Notes: generated by a model not told the origin, from the sequence alone. Counted from the first letter of the stretch, positions 7,649 to 16,251 are shown. The stretch: 64,000 bases of DNA from Frankia sp. QA3 (GCF_000262465.1 NZ_CM001489.1:1151781-1215780), one strand, 5' to 3'. Translations and numbers: made by a program.

Positions 7649-8650
7649 GTGCGATCTCTCCTCGGCCTGGGCGGCCGTCTTGTGGCGGTGGCAGGGCTGC
7701 TCGTGCTCATCCTCGCCGGCACCGGCGCTCTGATCGTCCACGGTCCCGGCCAGGTGCGCGGCTGGGACACCGACGCCGAGCGCTGGCTCGCCGACCATCG
7801 CACCGGCGGGCTGGTCCGCCTCACCGAGGCGGCGACCTACCTCGCCGACACCTGGACGGTCATCGCCGCGACGGCGGCGCTGGCGGCGGTCGCCGGGTGG
7901 TGGACGCGGCGCTGGTGGCTGCCGGCGGGAGTCATCCTGCTCACCGGCGGGGAGACGGCCGTCTACGAGCTGTCCAACACCCTCGTGGACCGGCCGCGCC
8001 CCGCGGTGCCCCGGCTCGACCAGGGGGATCCGCTGGCCAGCTTCCCGTCCGGGCACACCGCCGCCGCGGTGTGCCTGTACGGCGGGCTGGCGCTCGTGCT
8101 GCGCCGGCTCGCCACCGACGCCCGACCTGGGCGACCGGCCGGCTCCGGCGGCGTCGGCCAGGGTGGAGCGAGCCACGGCGGTACGGGCCATGGCGGTACG
8201 GGCCATGGCGGTACGGGCCATGGCGGTACGGGCCATGGCGGTACGGGCCATGGCGGTCCGGACCAGGACGGCCTGAGCCACGCCAGCGTGGGCCGGGGCG
8301 GCAGCGGCCACGGGGGGCACCCGGCGTCGGCCCGGTCATGGTGGGTCGGGGTCGTGCTGGTCGTGGCTGTGGTGGCCGCGGTCGCCGTGCCGGTGCTCGT
8401 CGGGTTCTGCCGGACCTACCGCGGCATGCACCATCCCAGCGACGTGCTCGGCGGCGCCTTCCTCGGCGCGTGCTGGCTCGCGGCCGTCCACCGGGTCGTA
8501 CTGGCGCGGATGCCCGGCACGCCCAACCGGCGGGGTCAGGCCGGCGCGGCCGTCTCGGCGGAGCCGGTGCCGAAGACGTGCAGGAAGGTGTCGACCGCGG
8601 CGCGGGCGACGGCGTGCTGCTCGGCGGCGGGGATGACCCGGGTGCCGTAG
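7649..8650 (+). CDS. PAP2-superfamily membrane phosphatase
   Basis: 333 residues with several membrane helices. The three phosphatase motifs are present: DRPRP (114-118), SFPSGHT (131-137) and CRTYRGMHHPSDV (about 253-265). Such enzymes remove phosphate from undecaprenyl-diphosphate or related lipid phosphates on the outer face of the membrane. Between motifs 2 and 3 lies a Gly/His-rich insert built from a 15-bp tandem repeat (GHGGT units). GTG 7649 has GGAGAGG upstream at 7633-7639. The last 38 codons overlap the 3' end of the convergent TetR gene and look unlike a PAP2 tail (Cys/Ala/Thr-rich), so the domain proper probably ends near residue 290. Confidence 0.85.
   Translation: MRSLLGLGGRLVAVAGLLVLILAGTGALIVHGPGQVRGWDTDAERWLADHRTGGLVRLTEAATYLADTWTVIAATAALAAVAGWWTRRWWLPAGVILLTGGETAVYELSNTLVDRPRPAVPRLDQGDPLASFPSGHTAAAVCLYGGLALVLRRLATDARPGRPAGSGGVGQGGASHGGTGHGGTGHGGTGHGGTGHGGTGHGGPDQDGLSHASVGRGGSGHGGHPASARSWWVGVVLVVAVVAAVAVPVLVGFCRTYRGMHHPSDVLGGAFLGACWLAAVHRVVLARMPGTPNRRGQAGAAVSAEPVPKTCRKVSTAARATACCSAAGMTRVP
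8177..8266 (+). repeat. 15-bp in-frame tandem repeat (5 perfect + 1 degenerate)
   Basis: Unit GGCGGTACGGGCCAT repeated at 8177, 8192, 8207, 8222 and 8237, then a diverged copy to 8266. It encodes GHGGT pentapeptides within the PAP2 protein and keeps the reading frame. Confidence 0.93.
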
Positions 8651-9270
8651 CGGCAGCGGGCCTCCAGCGAGCCGGTGAGCAGGGCGGCGAGCTGCTCGGC
8701 CGCGGCGGCCGGATCACCCGCGCGCAGGTGGCCGGCCAGGGAGAGGCGGGCCAGGCGGTCGGCGAGCGCCTCGGTGACCGGGTCCGTCGCTCGGCCGGAG
8801 ACGATGTCGAGCAGGTCCGGGAACTGGGCGATCTCCGCGTAGAGCAGGCGCCGCAGCGCCCAGGCGCGTTCGTCGCAGAAACACTCGACGAGCTGGCGGC
8901 CCACGTCCTCCAGCGCCGCGCGCAGGTCGCCGTCGTGGTCGCGTAGCCGGTCGACGGCCGCGAGGTTCCTCGCCATCGCCCGGTCCGCCTCGGCGGCGAT
9001 CGCCGCGCGCAGCAGGGTCTGCTTGTCCCCGAAATGATTGTAGATCGTGTGCTTGGCGACGCGCGCCTCGGCCGCGATCGCGTCCAGCGTGGCCTGCGCG
9101 TATCCCTCGCGGGCGAACACCACGAACGCGGTGGTGAGGATCGCCTGGCGCTTGTCGATCCGACCGCGCGCACCCGGCCGGGCGCGCGACCCCGGGGCCG
9201 CGCTGTCCGCTCCGGCGGCCGCGGCTGGCGTCCTGCCCGTCATCAGGCCACCGTATCGCATCACCCCCAT
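8536..9270 (-). CDS. TetR-family repressor of the divergent MFS exporter
   Basis: 244 residues. A Pro/Ala-rich N-terminal tail precedes a TetR DNA-binding domain: RQAILTTAFVVFAREGY, then the helix-turn-helix TLDAIAAEARVAKHTIYNHF. The remainder is an all-helical ligand-binding domain. It is transcribed divergently from an MFS drug exporter, and two palindromic sites occupy the intergenic region, so autoregulation and ligand-relieved repression of the exporter are likely. The start is uncertain: ATG 9270 lies 5 bp from the first operator and lacks a ribosome site, whereas ATG 9243 has a GGTGG upstream. The 3' end overlaps the PAP2 gene by 115 bp. Confidence 0.86.
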   Translation of the reverse strand: MGVMRYGGLMTGRTPAAAAGADSAAPGSRARPGARGRIDKRQAILTTAFVVFAREGYAQATLDAIAAEARVAKHTIYNHFGDKQTLLRAAIAAEADRAMARNLAAVDRLRDHDGDLRAALEDVGRQLVECFCDERAWALRRLLYAEIAQFPDLLDIVSGRATDPVTEALADRLARLSLAGHLRAGDPAAAAEQLAALLTGSLEARCRYGTRVIPAAEQHAVARAAVDTFLHVFGTGSAETAAPA

Positions 9271-9274
9271 CCGT

Positions 9275-9292
9275 CTGCACTGGTTGGTGCAG
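9275..9292. promoter_or_regulatory. Palindromic operator 1 (TetR type)
   Basis: CTGCAC-6 bp-GTGCAG, perfect 6-bp arms, directly in front of the TetR start. It shares its half site TGCAC with operator 2. Confidence 0.6.
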
Positions 9293-9336
9293 TTAACCGG
9301 GCCAACCCGTTCCGGTTGAACGGGAACACCTGTTAG

Positions 9337-9356
9337 AGTGCACCAGCTAGTGCACT
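9337..9356. promoter_or_regulatory. Palindromic operator 2 (TetR type)
   Basis: AGTGCAC-6 bp-GTGCACT, perfect 7-bp arms, 25 bp upstream of the exporter ATG. Its position would let a bound repressor block the exporter promoter. Confidence 0.65.
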
Positions 9357-9381
9357 ATCAGGTACTCGAAAGGTGACGGAA

Positions 9382-10908
9382 ATGGCTCAGGTGCTGGACG
9401 AGGGCCGGTTCGATCCCGCGCTGCGGCGATTGATCGGCGTCGTCCTCCTCGGCGGGATCATGGGGATTCTCGACGGCTCGATGGTGGCCGTCGGGGTCGA
9501 CACCCTGGCCGCTCGGTTCGACGCGGCGCTGAGCACGATCGGCTGGGTCTCCACCGGCTACCTGCTGGCGCTCACCGTCGCCATCCCGGTCACCACCTGG
9601 GCCGTCGAGCGGTTCGGCGCCCGCCGGCTGTGGCTGGCCGGCCTCGTCGCCTTCCTGGCCGCCTCGCTCGCCTCGGGGCTGGCCTGGAACGTGAGCAGCC
9701 TGATCGTCTTCCGGGTCCTGCAGGGGCTGGCCGCCGGCATCCTCGACCCGCTCGTGCTCACACTGCTGGCCCGCGCCGCCGGCCCCCGCCGGGCGGGCCG
9801 GGTGATGGGGCTGATGGGCATGGTCCTCTCGGCCGGCCCGGTCCTCGGCCTCATAGTCGGCGGCGTCGTGCTGGCGAACTTCTCCTGGCGGTGGATGTTC
9901 CTGATCAACCTGCCGATCGGGGTCGTCGCGATGCTCGGGGCGCTGCGGGTCATCCCCCGCGACGTGGCGACCGGCGAGGCGCCGCGCACCCGGCTCGACG
10001 TCGGCGGGGCGGCGCTGCTCGGCCCGGGTTTCGCCGCGGTGGTCCTGGCGCTGTCCCAGGCCGCGGACCGCACGACCATCGCCGCCTGGCAGGTGCTGCT
10101 CCCGCTGGCCGCCGCCGTCGCCCTGCTCGCCGGCTACGCCGGACACGCCCTGCGCCCGGCCGCCGCCCGGCGCACGCCGCCGCTGATCGACCTGCGGCTG
10201 TTCACCAGCGGCGGCTTCTCGGCCAGCGTCACGATCATGACGCTTGTCGGTCTGACCATGTTCGCGAACCTGTTCGTGCTGCCGCTGTACTACCAGCAGC
10301 AGCACGGGCGCGGCCCGCTCGCCTCCGGGCTGCTCGTCGCGCCGTTCGCGGTCGCCGCCATCGCCGGCATGCCGCTGGCCGGCCGGCTGTCCGACCGGCT
10401 CGGCGCCCGGCGGCTCGTCCGCGCCGGGGCGCTCGTCGCCGCCGTCGGCGAATTCGCGTTCACCCGGGTGGGGGCGCACACCGCCGAGGTCTGGCCGGCG
10501 CTCGCCGCGTTCGTCGTCGGGCTGGGGCTGAGCTTCGTCGGCGCCCCCACGATGGGCTCGCTGTACCGGACGCTGCCGCCGGCCTCGGTGCCGCAGGGCA
10601 GCTCGGTGCTCTACATCCTCAACCAGCTCGGCGCCGCGATCGGCATCGCCGTGGTCACCCTCATCCTGGCCACCGTGGGCGACGGCACCGGCGTGGCCGG
10701 GTTCCACGGGGTCTACTGGTTCGCGCTGGGCACCATCGTGATCATCCTGACCGCCGGCCTGCTCCTCCCCGGCCGCCCGGAGTCGGCGCCGCGCCCGCCC
10801 GCCCAGCTACCCGCCCAGCCGCAGGAGGGATCGGCTGCTCAGGCGGCTGCGGAGCCGGCCGCGGCGCCGGCCGGGGGCGAGCGGTCCCCGGCGCCGGACG
10901 CGGTCTGA
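9382..10908 (+). CDS. MFS drug exporter, DHA2 (EmrB/QacA-like) family
   Basis: 508 residues with the 14-helix pattern of DHA2 proton antiporters. Early helix motif ILDGSMVAVGVDTL, WVSTGYLLALTVAIPV, the RRLWLAG loop and motif C-like GPVLGLIVGG are visible. The C-terminal 45 residues are an Ala/Pro/Gln-rich tail with no helix. Such proteins expel hydrophobic toxins or drugs. ATG 9382 was chosen over GTG 9373 because GAAAGG ends 8 nt upstream. It is divergent from a TetR gene and carries an operator 25 bp upstream, so it is probably induced by its own substrate. Confidence 0.88.
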   Translation: MAQVLDEGRFDPALRRLIGVVLLGGIMGILDGSMVAVGVDTLAARFDAALSTIGWVSTGYLLALTVAIPVTTWAVERFGARRLWLAGLVAFLAASLASGLAWNVSSLIVFRVLQGLAAGILDPLVLTLLARAAGPRRAGRVMGLMGMVLSAGPVLGLIVGGVVLANFSWRWMFLINLPIGVVAMLGALRVIPRDVATGEAPRTRLDVGGAALLGPGFAAVVLALSQAADRTTIAAWQVLLPLAAAVALLAGYAGHALRPAAARRTPPLIDLRLFTSGGFSASVTIMTLVGLTMFANLFVLPLYYQQQHGRGPLASGLLVAPFAVAAIAGMPLAGRLSDRLGARRLVRAGALVAAVGEFAFTRVGAHTAEVWPALAAFVVGLGLSFVGAPTMGSLYRTLPPASVPQGSSVLYILNQLGAAIGIAVVTLILATVGDGTGVAGFHGVYWFALGTIVIILTAGLLLPGRPESAPRPPAQLPAQPQEGSAAQAAAEPAAAPAGGERSPAPDAV

Positions 10909-10930
10909 CCCCTGCGCAGGCGCTGGCCAG

Positions 10931-10966
10931 GCCCGTGGTCGGGCCCGTGGTCGGGCCCGTGGTCGG
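10931..10966 (+). repeat. 12-bp tandem repeat (3 copies)
   Basis: GCCCGTGGTCGG three times in tandem between the MFS exporter and the DUF4157 gene. This 216-bp gap (10909-11124) has no convincing gene. Confidence 0.9.
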
Positions 10967-11124
10967 GGTCGCCGTCCCGGCCGACCCCGCGGCGTGACCG
11001 GCGGGCGGTTCCTCCTGGCGCGGGCGGCCCGGACGGGACACGGCACCTGCCTGATCGGGCTGTCGAACGGGCAACGTGGCGGCGCGCGGCGCCGGCGCCC
11101 GGGATCCGGCCCGACGATGGCAGG

Positions 11125-13329
11125 ATGCAGCGCCCGAACCCGCGCCCCCGTGTGCCGCGGGTGGCCCCGATCCCCACCCGCGTTCCGCCGGTCCAGGCCC
11201 CGACGGCGGGCTCGGCGCCGGCTCGGCCCCCGCACGCCCGGTCCGGCGACGCCTCCGGTGGCCGCCGTCGCGCCGATCCGCAATCCGATCCGCAATCCGG
11301 TCCGGTGGCCGCGCTGCTGAATCTGCAGCGCAGCGCCGGGAACGTGGCGGTCGCCGTGACCCTGCACCGCTTCGGCGGCCTGTTCGGCACGGACTTCTCC
11401 GGCGTGCGCCTGGTAGCCGACTCCACCCTGGCCGGTGGGAACGCCCACGCCGTCACGCACGGCGAGCAGGTGCACTTCGCTCCCGGCCGGTACGCGCCCG
11501 GCACGGCCGCCGGGGACCGGCTGATCGCCCACGAGCTGGCGCATGTCGTCCAGCAGCGGCGGGCCACCGCCGGCGCGACGGAGTCAGCCGGTGGCACCGA
11601 CCGGCGTGGCTCCACCGGCCCGGTCGGTGCCGGCGGCGCGGTCCGCCGGGCCGCCGCGGGCGCGGGCAGCGCCGTCACGTCCATCGTCCCCTCGGACATC
11701 GCCGCCGAGGTGGACGCGGACATCGCCGCCGACGCGGCCGTCCGCGGCCTGCCCGCCCGGCCGGCACAGACCCTGCCGGCGGGGACCCCACGCCGGTACG
11801 AGGCGTGGGAACACCGCCAGCTCGGTGACGCCCACGGCGGCGACGGGCGCCGCGTCCGGCTGCCCAACGGCGTCGAGCTGACCTACGGGCAGATCGTCGC
11901 GTTGTCCGGCGACTTCTACCGGTCACCGGAGGCGCTGTTGCAGGCACCGGCGTCCGAGCTGCGCTCCGTGCTCGACGTGATGGAACGGGAACGCCGCCAG
12001 GCGGCGGCGCACCCCGATCCGGCGGCACCGGGCGGGGTCGCCTATGCGCCGACCCAGGACCAGGTCAACCAGAACAACGCCGACTACGAGATGGCGACGA
12101 CGGGTCACGACCGGGTCGGCCTACCGGTCGCGCCGCTGGCCGGCGACGCCGACGCCGCCGACGGCCGGCACGGCGCCGTCTCCGGCGGTGAGCACGTCGA
12201 GAGCGACGCGCCCGACGCGCAGGCCGGCTTTCTCGACCTCGCCGCCGAGAACGCGGCGCACTTCTCCCCGGAGAACATCCGGCAGAACTGGATCCCCAAG
12301 CACCAGCTCGCCCTGGACCTCGCCCGCGAGGCATGGCAGGCCCGCCACCCGGGCGCGCCGCCCGCCGCGATCAGCGGCGGGGAGGCGGCGAGCGTGCGGG
12401 CGGGCCTGCCAGCGGGCTCCGCCGCCGCCCGCCCGGCGCTGCCGCCGACCGAGGCAGCCGCGGCGGCGGCCGCTCCCGGCCGGCCCGACCCGGCCCTGTC
12501 CGCCACCCCGGGCGGCGTCGCCGATGCCGGCTCCACCGCCGGCGCGGGGGAGCGGTTCGAGGCCCAGGCCTGGCTCGCCTCGGCGTTCTCCGACCACTTC
12601 CTCACCGATGCCTTCGCCGCCGGTCACCTCATCTCTGGCAGCGCCGGCCGCACCATCTGCGCGGAGTTCTTCACCCGCAACCGTGCCCACATCTACGATG
12701 CGTGCGCCCGCTGCGCCTACGCCGACGGCCGGCTGCCCTACAACGTCGTCACGGCCCCCTCCGGAGCCATCCTGGCGGCCACGATCTTCGGGCCGCTGCT
12801 GCGCGACACCGCAGCGAGCCTGCTGCTCAAGACCGTGCACGACCACTACAACGCGCACGGCATCGAGGTCCGCAACGCGCTGGGCCAGCAGTGGCGGACG
12901 TTCGGCGACGCGCGTCTCGGCGGTCATCCGGAGACCGAGCGGCTGGCCGAGCTCGCCTCGAAGGCGTCCCGCGACGCCGTGGCGGACGTCCTCGCTACCG
13001 GTGGCACCTCCCGTGGCTCGGCCGCCCTGGACTACCTGCCCGACCTCGCCCGGATCGGCACCGGTCCCTACCTGGGCATCGCCGAGTTCGCCTCCGACCC
13101 GGCCGGCTGGGACCCGGTGCTCGCCCACGCGCTGTCGCCGGACCCGTCGGTCAACGGGCTCTACTCGATGATCAAGGGGAACATCGTGCCGATGGCGGGG
13201 ATGCTCGGCCGCAAGGGCGAACGCGCGGTCGAGTCGGCCAGGCAGCGGGTCACCGCGATCCCCGAGGACATCGGCCGTTGGTTCGACACCCTCAGCCGGG
13301 ACATCGAGCGGCTCTACGGCGCCCCCTAG
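11125..13329 (+). CDS. eCIS-core (DUF4157) protein with phospholipase C-like His-rich domain
   Basis: 734 residues. After a Pro-rich N-terminus, residues about 80-148 match DUF4157: RFGGLFGTDFSGVRL, then HGEQVHFAPGRYAPG and RLIAHELAHVVQQRR, with a HELAH zinc motif at 136-140. The domain is typical of proteins carried by extracellular contractile injection systems. The C-terminal part (about 340-600) has ENAAHFSPENIRQNWIPKHQ, SDHFLTDAFAAGHL and HDHYNAHGIEV. These spaced His/Trp/Asp residues resemble zinc-dependent phospholipase C-like hydrolases; that match is from pattern only. No signal peptide is apparent. No sheath, tube or baseplate gene is in the window, so it is an orphan effector or toxin-like protein. 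ATG 11125 has a weak GGCAGG upstream. Confidence 0.74.
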   Translation: MQRPNPRPRVPRVAPIPTRVPPVQAPTAGSAPARPPHARSGDASGGRRRADPQSDPQSGPVAALLNLQRSAGNVAVAVTLHRFGGLFGTDFSGVRLVADSTLAGGNAHAVTHGEQVHFAPGRYAPGTAAGDRLIAHELAHVVQQRRATAGATESAGGTDRRGSTGPVGAGGAVRRAAAGAGSAVTSIVPSDIAAEVDADIAADAAVRGLPARPAQTLPAGTPRRYEAWEHRQLGDAHGGDGRRVRLPNGVELTYGQIVALSGDFYRSPEALLQAPASELRSVLDVMERERRQAAAHPDPAAPGGVAYAPTQDQVNQNNADYEMATTGHDRVGLPVAPLAGDADAADGRHGAVSGGEHVESDAPDAQAGFLDLAAENAAHFSPENIRQNWIPKHQLALDLAREAWQARHPGAPPAAISGGEAASVRAGLPAGSAAARPALPPTEAAAAAAAPGRPDPALSATPGGVADAGSTAGAGERFEAQAWLASAFSDHFLTDAFAAGHLISGSAGRTICAEFFTRNRAHIYDACARCAYADGRLPYNVVTAPSGAILAATIFGPLLRDTAASLLLKTVHDHYNAHGIEVRNALGQQWRTFGDARLGGHPETERLAELASKASRDAVADVLATGGTSRGSAALDYLPDLARIGTGPYLGIAEFASDPAGWDPVLAHALSPDPSVNGLYSMIKGNIVPMAGMLGRKGERAVESARQRVTAIPEDIGRWFDTLSRDIERLYGAP

Positions 13330-13452
13330 CCGGTGCCATCGGTACCCGCGGCCGGACGTGGACCGTACGTGGACGCCCGAACGGGACCGGGGGCGCGGGG
13401 CTCGGCGTCAGGCCGGGCGGGTTGTCCGGCCCGAGGCGGGCACGCCGAGGTC

Positions 13453-13797
13453 ATGACACCCGACCAGAACCATCTCGTCCGCTCGGGTCCGGAACCGGCC
13501 GGCCCCGCCCATGCCCATGCCCATGCCCGCGCCGGTGCGCGATCCCGCGCCGCCGGCTCGCCCGTCGACCCCGACCCGGCCCGCACCCCCGGCCTCGAAC
13601 CCGGGGGTGGCGTGCCCCCGGGGGAGACCCCGCCCGCCGAGGACTCCACCGGCGGGGCGGTCAGCGGCGAGCAGCCCAACGCCGACCCCGGCACACCCAA
13701 CCGCACCCCGATGATGATCACACTGATCGCGGTCGGGGTCGTCGTCCTGCTCGTCGCGGGATTCTTCCTCGCCGAGGCGGTCGTGCACGCCGTCTGA
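13453..13797 (+). CDS. DUF6480-like single-pass membrane protein
   Basis: 114 residues. The signature PGLEPGGGVPPGETPPAEDS is typical of the DUF6480 family of actinomycetes, followed by one C-terminal membrane helix (MMITLIAVGVVVLLVAGFFL). The frame is open back to 13333, but the ATG at 13453 fits the family length. Its ribosome site is poor (GAGG only 2 nt away), so the start is uncertain. No function is established; it is probably a small envelope protein. The 120 bp between the DUF4157 stop and this ATG hold nothing else. Confidence 0.7.
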   Translation: MTPDQNHLVRSGPEPAGPAHAHAHARAGARSRAAGSPVDPDPARTPGLEPGGGVPPGETPPAEDSTGGAVSGEQPNADPGTPNRTPMMITLIAVGVVVLLVAGFFLAEAVVHAV

Positions 13798-14083
13798 TCG
13801 TTTCTCGGGACCCATCACGCCGTTGCGGCAGGTTTCCGCGGCCGGATACCGCACAGACTCCTAGTGTGCCGGAACGCCGACTTTCCGTTCTGGTCGAGAT
13901 CGTCCTAGGTGACACGAGAATGACCGGGGAGGGGTAGTTCGGATAGGTCGGCTCGATGCCGGCCAACCCGTGACGCCGGCCAACCCGTGACGCCGGCGGT
14001 GCGGCAATGCTCGGGGCCGGGCCGGTAGGCGGTTGCCCCGGCCCGACCACCTGGCTGTGCCGCGTTCGATGACCAGTTACCGG

Positions 14084-14272
14084 TCAGGATTTCCCGGACA
14101 GTTCCTTGGAGATTGCGTTCGGGCCGTTGTACTCCCGGTCCGGCAGATTTTCCAAAGTCCGGATGAGGGATTCGTCCGCGCCGTTCTCCTTCGCCTTCTT
14201 CACGATCGTCGAGCGATCGGCCGGATAGTCGACACCCTTGAGGTACCTCTGCGCTTCGATTGCTGTGGTCAT
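14084..14272 (-). CDS. DUF2795-family small protein
   Basis: 62 residues matching DUF2795: AQRYLKGVDYPADRSTIVKK, then ENGADESLIRTLENLPDREY and a short tail. The family is a small helical domain widespread in actinobacteria, without assigned chemistry. ATG 14272 gives the usual family length; the upstream ribosome site is weak. It converges with the DUF6480 gene across 286 bp that hold only a duplicated 17-bp CCGGCCAACCCGTGACG (about 13960-13995). Confidence 0.8.
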   Translation of the reverse strand: MTTAIEAQRYLKGVDYPADRSTIVKKAKENGADESLIRTLENLPDREYNGPNAISKELSGKS

Positions 14273-14544
14273 GCAGCCAGGATGACCCGTCGTCCGGCCG
14301 CCAAAACCCCGTCCGCGGAATGCCGCGTTATGTGACACCGGCCTTTCGGAAGCCGGGGGAGGTTTGCTTCGGCCGGTGGGAACAGAAGCCCTTGAGAGGC
14401 CCCCAACAGGATGAGCCGGCAGGATGCGGTGGCGGACGACGCGGGCAGCGGCCGAAGTCCGGGCTGGTGGTGGCCGGGCGGGCAGAGAGGGCTCTGAGGG
14501 GCATCGCCTGGCGTGCGGCGGGGGTGGCGGGGGACCGTTGAGCT

Positions 14545-14666
14545 GGTTCCGCCGAACACCATGATCGGCTGCCGGCTGCCGGCTGCCGGCTGCCGGCTGC
14601 CGGCTGCCGGCTGTCGGCTTCGGGTCCGGGTCGAGGAGCCGGTTCCGCGGAACACCATGATCGGCT
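14545..14666 (+). repeat. 26-bp direct repeat flanking a 7-bp repeat tract
   Basis: The 26-bp element beginning GGTTCCGC and ending CATGATCGGCT occurs at 14545-14570 and 14641-14666, one mismatch. Between them GCCGGCT is repeated six times from 14571, with a seventh variant copy to 14619. Confidence 0.9.
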
Positions 14667-14905
14667 TTCGGCTTCGGGGTCAGGTCGAGGTTCCGGATCG
14701 GGGGCGAAGGCGGATCGCAGGCCGGGGCCGGATCGGGGACGAAGGCGATCCGGTCTGGTGGTTCGTGGCGGTTTTCTGTCGGTGGCGGGTGGGACGATGC
14801 CCGGGTCCGATGATCGACGACACCCCTGGCCCGGTGATCACGATGATGACGGTTCCGCCAGCCGATGAGACGTACTCGTCTAGCCCTTCGCGCACCTCTG
14901 CGGCG

Positions 14906-15012
14906 AACATCCGCAGCTTCTTCTGGGTGACCAGGGCGGCCCTGGCGCATCTGCCGGACGGCGCGTCGATCGTCAACACGGCGTCGGTGAACGGACTGCG
15001 GGGCAACCCGCC
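14906..15012 (+). pseudogene. Fragment of a short-chain dehydrogenase
   Basis: The frame reads NIRSFFWVTRAALAHLPDGA then SIVNTASVNGLRGNP, the central part of SDR oxidoreductases of the NADP-dependent YhdG-like type (end of the NxxSxFWVTRAAL helix and the catalytic-Ser strand). Neither the Rossmann N-terminus nor the YxxxK helix is present; on the 3' side the match stops at a 21-bp repeat tract. About 35 codons remain. This is an inactive remnant. Confidence 0.65.
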
Positions 15013-15027
15013 AGCTCGCCTCGCGCG

Positions 15028-15090
15028 CCTGCCCTGCCCGCGTGCCACCCTGCCCTGCCCGCGTGCCACCCTGCCCTGCCCGCGTGCCAC
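15028..15090 (+). repeat. 21-bp tandem repeat (3 copies)
   Basis: Three 21-bp units starting CCTGCCCTGCCCGCGTGCC at 15028, 15049 and 15070, directly after the SDR fragment and before the GT9 stop. Confidence 0.92.
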
Positions 15091-15129
15091 CCTGGCCGCG
15101 TGTCACGGGGTGCACCGGCAGGCCGGAGC

Positions 15130-16251
15130 TCAACGTGTGCGGGTCCGGGCGGGGGTCGCGAGTTCGTCGACGGCGGCCAGGACGTCCGCCGGGGTGAGGG
15201 CCAGCAGGCCGGCGTCGGGTGTCGGGGCGAACGGGTCGCCGCGCCGGCCCGCCCACAGGGCACGGTGCTGGGGCCGGCCCGGCGGCGGCCCCCAGACCGC
15301 CGGCGGTACCGGCCCGAAGACGAGGACGGAGGCGGTCCCGTAGGCGGTGGCGAGATGGCCGACGCCAGTGTCGGCGGCCATGACGAGCCGGGCCTCGGCG
15401 ACGAGTGCGCACAGGTCGAGCAGGTCGGTGGCTCCGGCCAGCACGGCCGCGGGGCCGAGCCCGGCCCCGTCCGCCACCTGCCGGGCGAGTGCCGACTCCG
15501 TCGCCCCGCCAGTCACGACGAGGCGGTGCCCACGGTCGGTGAGTCCGCGGGCCACGCGCACCCATCGCTCGACCGGCCAGCGCCGCGCGGGCGCCGCCCC
15601 GCCAGGATGCACCACCGTCACGCCGGCACCCGCCACCCTGAGCCCGCGCGGGCGGGCGAGCCTGAGGTCCTCGGGATGCGCGAGCGTCAGGTCGTGGGGG
15701 TCACAGGGCACGCCGTACGCGGTGAGCAGCCGGCACCACCGCGCCACCTCGCGCTCCTCGGGGTGTTCCCCCGGCAGGACCGCGCCCCCGTGCCCCGCCC
15801 CGGCCCGCCCGGCGGCCTCCCACCGCGGGCCGTCCGGCAGGTCGAATGCCCACAGCGCGCGCGGCCGGGTGGCGCGCAGCGCGGCGGTGGACTGCGGGCC
15901 GCGGCCATGCAGGTTGACGGCGAGCTCCGGGCGCGTGGCCCGCACCGGTCCGAGTGCTGCGGTGTCGAGCACGGCGTCGACGGCCCCGGACAGCAGCGCC
16001 ACCGGCTCCAGCCAGCGGGGCGCGGCGAGCACGATGTCCACGCCCGGGACCGCCCGGCGCAGGCCGCGCAGCGCGGGCAGGCCGGTGAGCAGGTCACCGA
16101 GGCCGAGGGCCCGCAGCACCACGAGGCGCCCGCGCCGGGCGTCCCGCCGCGCGGCGTCCCCGCGAACGTCGTCGGTCACGGGAACGTCGTCGGTCACGGG
16201 AACGTCGTCGGTCACGGGAACGTCGTCGGGCTTGGAAAAGCCGGCGCTCAA
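15130..16251 (-). CDS. GT9 heptosyltransferase-like glycosyltransferase
   Basis: 373 residues of the glycosyltransferase 9 family, which transfers heptose from ADP-heptose. The N-terminal fold begins RLVVLRALGLGDLLTGLPAL and the sugar-nucleotide site is ADTGVGHLATAYG with FGPVPPAVWGPP. Residues 9-29 are three DDVPVT repeats from an 18-bp tandem repeat, which may not be part of the fold. TTG 16251 overlaps the SDR stop (TTGA) and is preferred on context; a later GTG after the repeats is possible. It is the last gene of the leftward heptose operon that begins with gmhB at 22128. Confidence 0.82.
   Translation of the reverse strand: MSAGFSKPDDVPVTDDVPVTDDVPVTDDVRGDAARRDARRGRLVVLRALGLGDLLTGLPALRGLRRAVPGVDIVLAAPRWLEPVALLSGAVDAVLDTAALGPVRATRPELAVNLHGRGPQSTAALRATRPRALWAFDLPDGPRWEAAGRAGAGHGGAVLPGEHPEEREVARWCRLLTAYGVPCDPHDLTLAHPEDLRLARPRGLRVAGAGVTVVHPGGAAPARRWPVERWVRVARGLTDRGHRLVVTGGATESALARQVADGAGLGPAAVLAGATDLLDLCALVAEARLVMAADTGVGHLATAYGTASVLVFGPVPPAVWGPPPGRPQHRALWAGRRGDPFAPTPDAGLLALTPADVLAAVDELATPARTRTR
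16174..16227 (+). repeat. 18-bp in-frame tandem repeat (3 copies)
   Basis: GTCACGGGAACGTCGTCG at 16174, 16192 and 16210, with a partial copy before it. It encodes DDVPVT hexapeptides at the N-terminus of the GT9 protein. Confidence 0.92.

Larger units (their letters stand above)
14273..15129. other. Non-coding, repeat-rich stretch with gene debris
   Basis: No intact gene is supported over 857 bp. It holds a 26-bp direct repeat (14545-14570 and 14641-14666, 25/26 identical), a 7-bp repeat tract, a 21-bp repeat tract and one SDR fragment. Long open frames on both strands here have the low-complexity Arg/Pro/Gly composition expected of shadow frames in GC-rich DNA. Confidence 0.6.
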
